Below, in pieces: positions 1 through 8,530 of a DNA stretch of 12,887 nucleotides. Source of the DNA: Acephala macrosclerotiorum. Its lineage: Eukaryota; Ascomycota; Leotiomycetes; Helotiales; Mollisiaceae. The notes below the pieces were generated by a model that worked only from the letters and a program-made list of their open reading frames with translations, was not told where the DNA came from and made no database searches. A program made the position numbers and the translations under genes. The DNA lies in assembly GCA_014904845.1 (NCBI GenBank), contig MU119790.1, positions 6,267 through 19,153 of the forward strand, read 5' to 3'. The stretch's first letter is position 1, and every line of letters begins with the position of its first letter.

Positions 1-95
1 TTTATAAAATATATAAAAATATTTTAATATTTATAAAATATATAAAAATATTTTAATATTTATAAAATATATAAAAATATTTTAATATTTATAAA
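1..95. repeat. 29-bp A/T minisatellite, three perfect copies
   Basis: Three identical 29-bp units fill 1-29, 30-58 and 59-87, followed by eight bases of a fourth unit (88-95). The unit contains only A and T and starts tttataaaatatata. The array may continue left of the window. It lies outside the retrotransposon, ending 7 bases before the target-site duplication. Perfect identity between units suggests recent tandem duplication, or an array already so depleted of G:C that RIP has nothing left to change. No function can be assigned. Confidence 0.9.
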
Positions 96-102
96 TAAAA
101 TA

Positions 103-106
103 ATAT
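103..106. repeat. Target-site duplication, left copy
   Basis: The four bases atat directly before the 5' LTR (which starts TGT) are repeated at 12221-12224 directly after the 3' LTR (which ends ACA). Ty3/Gypsy integrases usually duplicate 4 to 6 bp. In DNA this A/T-rich a 4-base match has limited weight alone, but it falls exactly at the LTR edges set by the alignment of the two LTRs. Confidence 0.6.
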
Positions 107-365
107 TGTGGTGAAGCTATATGCTTTCTTTTCAAAAATCCTTGTAAATAGTTAGTTTTAAGGGCAGTATTGGTCACGTGTTTTCTAGTACATAAGAAGT
201 TTTCGTTTACTATAGATTAATTAATAATCCTTTCTATTTCTACTTTGATTGATTGATTGATTGATTTACGGATTACGGATTACTTCGGATGAGTTTAATC
301 TATTGGCTAAAACGAATTGATTTACGGTTAAACTTTTTTGCTTTGTATTTCATTATTTTTTTATA
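107..365 (+). repeat. 5' long terminal repeat
   Basis: This is a 259-bp direct repeat of 11962-12220, beginning TGTGG and ending TATA where the 3' copy ends TACA, so the canonical TG...CA end has been hit by one C-to-T change. My hand alignment gives about 49 differences, all transitions, and no gaps. In nearly all of them this copy has G where the other has A, or T where the other has C. It has therefore lost C but kept G on the + strand. It carries a short (GATT)n run near 247-267 and a CACGTG hexamer at 175-180. It would have supplied the promoter and the start of the genomic RNA, but no TATA box or start site can be fixed. Confidence 0.96.
175..180. promoter_or_regulatory. CACGTG palindrome in the 5' LTR
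   Basis: The hexamer cacgtg is a consensus E-box bound by bHLH factors in fungi. It lies inside a block (about 174-195) that is identical in both LTRs despite roughly 19% divergence overall. The matching copy is at 12030-12035. A regulatory role in the LTR promoter is inferred only from the motif and its survival. Confidence 0.3.
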
Positions 366-390
366 TTAGTAAACGACGCCGGGAAGTGAA
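366..390 (+). other. Primer-binding region after the 5' LTR (tentative)
   Basis: Reverse transcription of LTR elements starts at a primer-binding site next to the 5' LTR. Here the sequence starts ttagtaaacgacgccggga and includes GCCGGG, one of the most G:C-rich stretches of the window. The expected TGG complementary to a tRNA CCA end is not seen. It may have been altered by mutation, or priming may be non-canonical. I could not match it to a particular tRNA. Confidence 0.4.
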
Positions 391-1260
391 TTGTTTCAAT
401 GGATTTCGCTGAGAATTGTTTATGTGCGATTTGTGTATTTTGTTTTTTATTGCTATTAAAAAGAAATTCAAATTATTGGAAATCGAAAACTGAAAATCAA
501 TTAATAAAAATTTCTTATTTTGATTGTATTGTTCGAGATTAAATAATTTGATTACGAGATTGCGAAATTGTAAAAAAATATTGATTTATAAAAATTACAT
601 ATTGAATTACTCGAAATAATTAGTATTAAAACGAATATAAAAAAGAAAAGAAAAAACTTGTAGTAATTACTTACGGCAATTAGTTTTATTCTTAGCGGAA
701 ATTGGAATATAAAAAAGGAAGTTTTAGTGCGAAAAAGAAAAAAGATTGTAATATTAAAAAACGAAATTGTTTTATTATTTTATGTTTTAATTTTAATTCT
801 TTTAAGAATCGCAATTCGCAAATCGCTCGTAATCGTTTTTAAATTGAAATAATAGAATTAAAATAAATCTCGAATTTTAGAAAATAATACGAAAAAAATT
901 GAAACAAAAAATTTCAATTAAAAAAAATCGATTAAAAAAGTATTTATTTAAAGAATACATTTTATTAAAACGAATAAGCGAACGAAATTTCGAGTAAAAA
1001 CTAAAATAAATTTTTTTTTACAAAAAAACGATATAAATAGAAATCAATTCTTAAAACGAATTTTATTTAAAAACAATAATTTGAAAATTCGCATTTTTAA
1101 ATTATTAAACTAATTTTTAGTTTAAAGACTAAAATCAATAAATTATTCGCGTCAAAGTTTATTTTTTTTAATAGAAAACATTTTTACTTTAATTATATTA
1201 TTAATTTTTTCTAAGAAATTTTCTACGAATAATAAAAACAATTTTTTAAAAATATAAAAC
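391..1260 (+). other. Leader and possible N-terminal gag region, no readable gene
   Basis: The stretch between the primer-binding region and the first recognisable Gag sequence is heavily mutated. An ATG at 399 opens a 47-codon frame that ends at 540-542, but it matches nothing I know and is followed by many stops. Frame 3 between about 640 and 840 and frame 2 between about 880 and 1160 are locally open but not convincingly coding. Fungal Gag proteins often begin with a low-complexity N-terminal segment, so the true gag start probably lies here, its ATG erased. On the minus strand an open run at 1152-1340 is best explained as a shadow. Confidence 0.4.
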
Positions 1261-3240
1261 TTCGAGAAATACGTACTCGTATTAAAACTACAAATGTTTT
1301 TTTTTAAAGTTTTTAAAATATTTTGATTCAAAAAAAACAATATTACGATTTTTCTAAAACAATATAATAATATATACGAAAATTATAAAATTATTTTAAA
1401 AATCAAAAAAATACAATTTTTGTAATATATTAATTCGATTTACAAAAAGCAAATCCGATTTATACTAAAATACAACATTGAAAACTACTTAGAAAAAAAG
1501 TTTTACGACGCTTTAAAAAAAGAATTTCGCGAATACGATTAAAAGTATTATTAAATAAATATAAAGTTTTTATATAAAATTATTAACTAATTTACGAAAA
1601 GTTTTTTAGCGATAAAAACGTACGTAAATTTGTTTGATCGAATATTTAAAGAATTAATTAAACGAAACAAATTAAATAAACAATATTAAAAACGCGAATT
1701 TATAAAAAGATTTTTAATGTATATTAAAAAACGAATTTTCAAAAAAATTGATTACGAGTCGATAAAAATATTTATTTACAATTACAATAAAATGTACGAG
1801 AAAGCGATTGTCGTATATAAATATAAAAAGAAAAAGCGACGATACAATAAAATTAATAATTTAGAATATTTGAAAATTCGATAAAAATATTTGAATATCG
1901 TAATATAAAGAATAATTTTAAATGCAATCAATAATTTACTATTTTTTGTTTTACTCGAGTTATTTATAGAAGAGATTTAACGAAGAATATATATAATCGC
2001 TAAAAAAATTTATATCGAATTTTAATTTTCAATTTTACGTATTATTTAAATTCAAAGAACTCGACAAATATTCGTATTAAAACTTTTAATTTAAATAAAT
2101 AATCTCGTCAAAAAATTAAAAAAACTTTCTTTTTTCTTCGTATTATTTAGCGATCTGAAAACTGCTTTAAACGCTAATACTACGAAAATATCTCAAAAAT
2201 TGAATAACGTTATAATTTTTATAAACTAGAATTAAAATCAATTTACTTTTTTATAAAAATATAAACGAAAAAAGAATTTTAATCGAAAACGAGAAAAATA
2301 TAATAATATAAAAAAAAGTAAATATAAAACTTTATATAATTCAACGTCGATTAAATTCTCGCAAAGTATATCGCCGATTATTCAAAGAAATACAATAAAA
2401 ATCAACGCTACATATAGCGATTAATAAAGCGAGTAATATTACTTCGAATATTTCGAGCGAATAAAAAACGAAAAAATCGATCTTTTTATTAATTACTTTT
2501 TCGTGGATTATTGCTTATTTATAGATAAACTAATTAATTATAAGTATTATTATCGAGAGAACGATTAATAGTATTATAATTTTTAAAGCCGTGATCGATT
2601 TTCGTGATCGTTTATATTTAAAAACAATCGATACTAATATAATCAAATTATAAAACAAATAATTAAAAAATTTTTTGATTACAATTTCGATAAACGTTTT
2701 AAAAATGTATAGAGAATTTAAGAATTTATTTAGTTTACTATTTAAAAAAAAAGTAAAATTAATATTAATAGAAAAATCTTAAAAAAATCGAATTTATCGT
2801 CGTATATTTTCAATGATAATAATATTAATGTTTAAAGTTTTAATAAAACGATTATTGATAAATTCTATGAAAAATTACTAGTAAATACAATAATAGTAAA
2901 TATAATAATAATAAGTAAATCGAGAAATAAAATTTAAAGTATACGAGAAAATTTTCGATAAAAAGTAAAAATAGAAAAAAAGTATTTAAAAGTCGAATTG
3001 TAACGACAAATTTCATAAAGCGTTTAAAACGAAAAATGAGAAAAAATAAACGTGAATCAATCGAAAAATAAAATTTTGAGATAATAGTTCGATATTAGAA
3101 GTAATAATTTTATTGATGAAATTTTATTGCGAAGATTTTCTAAGAGTATAGTATCGTTTTTAAGAATTTAAAAGGAAATGAAAATAATTATTAATGTTTT
3201 GAAAACATTGAATTCTATTGTAATAATTGTTAATTAATAG
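1261..3240 (+). pseudogene. gag: gag, structural protein remnant (RIP-degraded)
   Basis: Gag would form the cytoplasmic particle that packages the element's RNA. In frame 1 the capsid-type core is readable. NITIFLKQYNNIYE at 1339-1380 corresponds to the conserved segment near the start of fungal Gag capsids. YVNLFDRIFKELIKRNKLNK at 1621-1680 and EFIKRFLMYIKKRI starting near 1693 correspond to the later helical segments that end in a G-L-P-type motif. Downstream the frame continues through a polar, Asn/Ser/Lys-rich region, then a segment around 3090-3180 (DEILLRRFSKSI) that resembles sequence upstream of the protease in this lineage. Many stops interrupt it, mostly TAA expected from CAA. The start and the Gag/protease boundary are not defined. 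No clean CCHC zinc knuckle was found; a degenerate Cys/Tyr cluster near 2503-2560 fits it poorly. Confidence 0.8.
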
Positions 3241-3941
3241 TAAAGAGACAACGTTTATTATTTGACTTTGATGGATACTAGAGTCGTTATAGTAAGAGAA
3301 ATGCTAGAAATCGTTGATCTTATAAAATAGTTTTTTTAGAGTTTTTATAGAATGTTTAAAAAAACGAGTTAATTTGTTTTTATTACTGGGAATTTTGTAA
3401 TATTCGAAATTAATTTCGTAAAAGTCGATTTCTCGTTATTGATTAAAAGAAAGTATATTGTCGTTATTTTTAAGTTATATTTTAATTTGTTTAAATTAAT
3501 TGATTCGAGTGAAAAATGCGAAATATTGAATATTGGAATAGAGTATTGTATTGTTTTTACGTATATAATTTGAAATTTTGATAGTATTATTACAAACGTT
3601 GAAAATTTTTAGTTGTTTATTATTATTGAATAGAATTTCGAATTCGTCGAAATAGTGGTTATAAAAGTAGAGATTGAATATAAAGTCGAATGTAAAAAAA
3701 ATTTTTTCTTTGTAAATAATGTAAAAAAGATTTTTTTAGAATAATTATTTGTCGTTGCAATAAAAATGTAAATTGAATATAGAGATAATAATTCGTAGAA
3801 TAGTATATTTCGAAACTTTAAAGATTTTAGTTTTATTTGTACGATTATAATTGTTTTTTTTTTGAAAATTTATTTACGTTAAATTACTAGAAACTGCTAT
3901 ATTCGTATGTATTCTCGAGTTGAAAAAGTATTAAAAAAAAA
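3241..3941 (+). pseudogene. Aspartic protease and downstream linker, remnant
   Basis: The retropepsin-type protease would cut the polyprotein inside the particle. Frame 1, continuous with gag, reads LTLMDTR at 3262-3282, matching the active-site L-x-D-T-G. The catalytic Asp (GAT, 3274-3276) is kept, but the Gly codon is now AGA (3280-3282), a G-to-A change that would destroy the active-site turn. The following hydrophobic and charged stretch to about 3530 is consistent with a small protease fold but is not recognisable in detail. The linker towards RT stays in frame 1 until about 3933-3941, a run of nine A, after which the coding signal moves to frame 2. The region keeps G and has lost C, in contrast to the RT region that follows. 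Confidence 0.75.
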
Positions 3942-5650
3942 TACAACGCGAGAAATTAAATGTTAGTATTATTAAAAAATAGTACAGCGCTAAAACTTGT
4001 AAACAATTTTTATATTTTAACGAATTTTTTTTTATTTTTTATTTTTTATTAAATATTTTTAATATTACTTTATATAAAATAAGTACAATTAAAGTAAATA
4101 CTATTAATTCAAAGAAAGACACAAATAAAACAATACAAAAAATGAGATTATTTTTTTCGATTTTTTATGAGACGTTTTCTTCTTTTGATAAAAAGAAAAT
4201 AAATGAGATTTTGAATGAAAAAATTTTTAACGAAAAAACGAAAAAATATTTTTTTGTAATAGTATTATTGTTTTTAGACGTGAATATTATAAAAGAATAT
4301 TTAGAGAATAGTACGAAACGCTAATTACTTTATTCTATTGAAAAAGAATAAAATCGAAAAATTTTCGAGTATAAAAATAAAAAAAAAACTCAAATAAAAA
4401 AAATAGTCTTATTATTAAATAATTCTAATCTAAGATTATTTAATATAAACGTTAATACAATATATAAACTTAAATTCAAAAAAGTACGATTTATCGATTT
4501 AATCGATGAAATTAAATTTTTTTTTAAAAAATAAAAAAATTAATTCAAACGATTTAAAGCGCGAAAAACACTTTAAAAACACATTAAAAAATATATAAAA
4601 TACTTACTATTACAAATTACTTCAATATTAAAAAAATTACGATTTACTTTTAAGCGATTAATATCTTTACTTATCGAGAACTAACTATAAAAATTTAAAA
4701 AAAAAATATTCAATAAAATAATACTCAATCATAAAAAAATAATAATATTTAACTGAAAAAAAGTTTTTAAAATCTATAAAAATATTAATTTATTTATTCG
4801 CATCAAAATAATTCAATACACGATATAGCAAAAAAAAAGTTTTTATTATTTCAAAATCTTATTTTCAATTATAGTAAAAATACTTCAAAAACGATTCGAT
4901 CGCGAAATACTCAAAAAAAGCGATAATTTTTATCGAAATCTATAATTTCTAATCACGAAAAAAATCACTAAAATTTATCGATTAATTAACGCGATTATAA
5001 AAATAAATTCGATTACTTTAAAAAACGCTAATATACTTTTTTTTGTAAATAAATTTTCTAAGAAATTTATCGAATATTTTTACGTTTTCTTAATAAATTT
5101 TTTTTTTAAATACGATTAATTCACATTAAACGTTCGAAATAAAAATATAATTATTTTTATAATTTTACTAGAATTTCTACGAATAACAATATCGTTTCAA
5201 AAAACAATTAATTTTATAATTCAATTTATTCGAATTATTATAACAATTCTAAAAAACGTATTTTTCAAAATCGCAATATTATTTTTAAATAATGTAAAAA
5301 TTAAAAAACTTTATACAAATTACAATAACGAATTAATACTTTTAAAAATTCGTTGATTCGTTTTTGAATATATTCAAAATTTGAATAAAACATTAAATTG
5401 AATCGAAAGAATTCAAATTTACATAAAATTCAAATTATAATTTTACTAAAACGAAATAATTATTATTAATTTTATTTACAATTCTAAAAAACGTTTTTTT
5501 AAAAATGTAAAAATTATTAAAATTCTAAAATAAACTAAATATAATAATATTTTTAAAATTAAAACTTTTATTGAAATTTGTATTTATTACAGAATATAAA
5601 TTCAATATTTTAATATTATTATCGAGCTATTATATCAATTGACTAAAAAA
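3942..5650 (+). pseudogene. pol: pol: linker and reverse transcriptase, remnant
   Basis: This would be the RNA-dependent DNA polymerase that copies the element's RNA in the particle. It is read in frame 2. The first 700 bases are an originally acidic linker, including a 60-codon open stretch from ATG 4142 to 4324. RT motifs follow in the normal order: Y-R-N-x-W-F-L at 4931-4951 (Trp now TAA at 4943), YRLINA at 4976-4993, D-F-F-S-G-Y-D-Q now read as NFFFKYD-stop at 5096-5119, LPQG now SFQK at 5192-5203, and the catalytic F-L-D-D now FLNN at 5282-5293. All three catalytic Asp codons are AAT, each explained by G-to-A. The thumb/connection side (IYYRI, about 5582-5596) follows. This region keeps C and has lost G. 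The frame passes to frame 1 within the A run at 5645-5651, consistent with one missing base. Confidence 0.93.
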
Positions 5651-6150
5651 ACGAATTCTTCGAATAAAAAAAAAAACAAAAAGTTGTTATAGTATTTCTA
5701 TAAAACAAATTTACAACGATTTCAATACTTTGCAAAATTTATTACGATTTTGTAAATAGATAAGAAATAATTATTTTAAATGTCGATACTAATTAGTAAA
5801 AATATAAAAAAATATTCGATTAATATAATAATAAAAAACGAAAACGAGTAATTCGATACGAATTAAAACTTTAAAATACTATTGAATAAAATTATAATGC
5901 GACAAAAAAAAAGTATTAAAAAGTCTTGAAATACTTTTACAAATTACGATTTTAATTATATAGCGTTTATTTCATTTTTGAAACGAATATTAATACGCTC
6001 GTTGTTTAATTGAATCGAGTAATAATAGATTTTTTTAATGCTTTAATTATTCGTTGATTCGTTTGAATACGATTGTTCGATTTTGAAATTAAATATATTA
6101 AAAAAAGTATTTATATTACTATAAACGAATTATTTAGAAAATCGCGAATA
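5651..6150 (+). pseudogene. pol: pol: RNase H domain, remnant
   Basis: RNase H would degrade the RNA strand of the RNA:DNA hybrid during cDNA synthesis. In frame 1 the sequence after the F-x-W junction of the RT connection leads to VDTN at 5782-5793, which holds the first catalytic Asp (GAT, 5785-5787), still intact. Next comes YNATKKKY at 5893-5916, matching family Y-D-A-T-K-R-E, with the catalytic Glu changed to Lys (AAG, 5911-5913). FETN at 5977-5988 matches L-E-T-D with Asp changed to Asn (5986-5988). The domain ends in RLFDFEIKYIK (about 6085), the usual sequence before the integrase linker. Two of three acidic residues are lost by G-to-A changes. RIP polarity switches here from C-retaining to G-retaining at about 5930. 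Confidence 0.9.
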
Positions 6151-7872
6151 GAAAACGATAATTTAAAGAAAAAAACAAATATTAATAAGTTTATTACAAT
6201 CGAGTTTAATTGTATTAAAATAGTTTTAATTTCGATCAAAGAACGTAAAATTAATCAAAAAATTAAAAGTAAATTGTTTGTAATTGAAAGTAAGTACGTG
6301 AAATAAAAATATTTGTTTGAATTGTTAAATCAAATTCGGAGAAATTTTTTTAAATTTAGTATTTTTGGTTTTCAATTTTCGATATCGATCGCATTTTTCG
6401 TATACGTCGTATTAATTGCTTTTTTTAAGATCAATGAATTACTAAATAATAATAACGATAATAATACTATTTTTTTTTTTAGTGATAATTATTCGAATTA
6501 TTTTTAAGATATTGTTTAGTATTTAATAACTTTAAAACGATTAAAATAATTTTTAAGAGTAGAATTTCGCAAATTAATTCGAGAATCTGTCGATTATAGC
6601 GTTCGAAATAAAATGTTGTAAAAAAATACTATTAAGTTCTATTTATTTCGATTTGTTTTAAACGACTTAGAACAGCGTATAATAGTTATAATTGAATTAT
6701 ATAATAAGTTCGAATATATTAGAAAAGAGAGTATTTATTATCGAATAATTAATCGATACTACTGAGAAAAGTACTATGAAAACGTTTAAAATTTTGTAGT
6801 AAATTGTAGTGATTGTTAGTATAAAAGCAAGAAGAGATATGAGAAAATTTTATATTTTTAGAGAGTAGTTTTATTATTTTATTGCATTGGAATAAATATA
6901 GTTAAACTTTTGTAATGTGAAATATTTAATAGTTTGATTGTAGTACGAGATGATTTTTTCGATTGAATTGAAATTAAATTAATAAAGAATTCGATTTCTA
7001 AAAAGATTGTTAAATTTATTTATAATAATATTATTTGTAGATACGGCGTTTTCAGTCACATAAAATTGGACGGAAAGTTTAAATTCAAGAGAATTGTTAT
7101 CAAAAAACTGAATAGACTTGAAATCAAACGAATTACTATTTTTGTATATAATTCGAAAGCAAATAGAATAATTAAGCGAAAATATTAGTTTATTATTGTC
7201 GTATTGATTGTTTTGATGAAAAGAGATAAGAAAAACTGATTAAAATATTTATTAATTATTTTTTTTGCGAATCGAACGATTATTTATAGATTAATTGAGT
7301 GCACGCTATTTTATATGGTTTATAGTAGAGAAATTGTTCTATTTGTTGAAATTCGATTTTTTATTTGAAGAATTCTCGATTGAAACGAAGTATATAATTA
7401 AATGAAATTTTTTGAGTTGAGAATTAAATAGATTGAAATACGAGACGAGAACATGGAAAAATTGAGACTGAAAAAAGAGTGTAATCGCAAGTAAGGCCAA
7501 GTATATTTCGACGCTTATTATTAAATACGAAAAGAATTAATTCGAGAAAGAGATTTCGTTTTAATATATAATATTAAATTTATTGTTTAGAATATGTTTA
7601 AGAATATTAAATTACTATACAAATGATTAGATCTATATCGAATTCGTTAAATAAATCAATTGAAAAAGAATTATTTGCTCGAAGAAATAAACGAAATAGT
7701 AATTCGAAGATTATATACTAAGAATCGCTTAAAAAAGTTCGTTAAAAAGAATAAATACTGAGATTTTTTAGATAATAGTAAGAATGAGAATATTGTTAAA
7801 TTCGTTGATTTTAACGATAATAAAAATGCAAATATAGAAAAAAAAGCGATTAAAGAATTTCGTGATAAATAA
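6151..7872 (+). pseudogene. pol: pol: integrase with GPY/F C-terminal module, remnant
   Basis: Integrase would insert the cDNA into the host genome. It is in frame 1, after a linker (6151-6660). The N-terminal HHCC zinc finger has both His changed to Tyr (TAT at 6700-6702 and 6715-6717), while the CxxC pair is intact (6805-6807, 6814-6816). In the catalytic core the first Asp is now Asn (AAT, 6895-6897) and the second Asp is kept in KLDG (GAC, 7069-7071). The Glu is now Lys (AAG, 7174-7176) within a degraded N-G-x-x-E-R. ANRTIIYRL near 7270 follows. The C-terminal W-L-G-P-Y-R-I-R module is read as stop-LDLYRIR at 7624-7647 (Trp TGG to TGA). A polar tail ends at TAA 7870-7872. I see no clear chromodomain. 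The domain keeps G and has lost C, with Trp-to-TGA and Gln-to-TAA stops. Confidence 0.95.
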
Positions 7873-8530
7873 AGTACTTAAAAAATTGAAAAAAAAATTA
7901 AAATTGTAATTCGTATTTTTGAATTTAATAAAATCGAAAAAGATAAATACATACGATTCTTTGAAAATTGAGTAAATAAAAAAAACTCATTAAATTTCGA
8001 AATAATAACGATTTTTTAATCGAGAAAAAACTATTTTTTTTTTTTTTATTTATAGTGATTCTATTTTTTTGTTGATTTTTTTTAAAATGCTTTTACTCAT
8101 TTTAATAAATTCTATTCACGCTTCGAAAGTTTTACTTTTTTTTTATTGTAATTAAAACGGTTTTATTATATGAGAAAACGATATTATATTATTTTTTTTT
8201 TTTTTAAAAAATTTTAAAAAATTTTAATTTTTAGAATTTATAGAGAATATTTTTCAATATATTCAAATATTTTTAAATATATTTTAATATATTTGAATGT
8301 ATTTCGATTATATTTAATTACATTTAAATTGTATAAACGTTTATTGATACAATATTTATTATAATTTATAGAAAAACTTTTTTTAATTCTTTTTTTTCTT
8401 TTTTTTAAAATTTTTCAATTACAATTTTTCAATTTTACGCTAATTTAAAGACTATAATTTTTCTTTAATATTATTTATTTTTCTTTTTATTTTTTTAAAA
8501 TTTTAATTTGTATTATTTTACATGTAAATA
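7873..8530 (+). other. T-rich spacer between pol and the third reading frame
   Basis: There is no readable gene. The segment has long T runs (for example 8036-8047 and 8191-8205) and pyrimidine-rich + strand composition. It holds a block at 8154-8182 that closely matches the region just before the 3' LTR (see the separate entry). From about 8225 the sequence is almost pure A/T with scattered CG. The start of the third reading frame probably falls at the right edge, but no in-frame ATG survives with confidence. Confidence 0.6.
8165..8182 (+). other. Possible internal polypurine tract, near-copy of the 3' one
   Basis: The 18 bases attatatgagaaaacgat differ from the 18 bases before the 3' LTR (11944-11961) at two positions only, both A/G. 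The match extends left to aaaacg at 8154-8159, against 11934-11939, with a long T run a little further upstream in both places. Some retroelements carry a second, internal polypurine tract. Here it would lie between pol and the extra frame. The copy is not followed by LTR-like sequence. It could equally be a duplicated scrap of 3' non-coding DNA. Confidence 0.45.

Noticed and set aside
244..290. The (GATT)n and ttacgga-type short repeats in the 5' LTR as telomeric or centromeric DNA
   Set aside because: They lie inside the LTR and the 3' LTR holds the same stretch in mutated form, so they are part of the element.
399..542. A 47-codon ATG frame just after the 5' LTR
   Set aside because: It is short, with no recognisable motif and no downstream continuation. 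It could be an upstream frame or part of the gag start but cannot be supported.
1152..1340. A 62-codon minus-strand open frame
   Set aside because: It is Lys/Phe/Asn-rich with no motif and overlaps the start of the recognisable + strand gag. It is a by-product of A/T composition.
2503..2560. Possible gag CCHC zinc knuckle (Cys followed by a Tyr/Lys cluster)
   Set aside because: Only one Cys remains. The positions of the second Cys and the His do not fit C-x2-C-x4-H-x4-C even after allowing Cys-to-Tyr and His-to-Tyr changes.
3933..3941. Programmed +1 frameshift between gag-pro and pol
   Set aside because: The A9 run is equally explained by an indel, other frame changes at A runs occur where no programmed shift is expected, and the copy is too damaged to decide.
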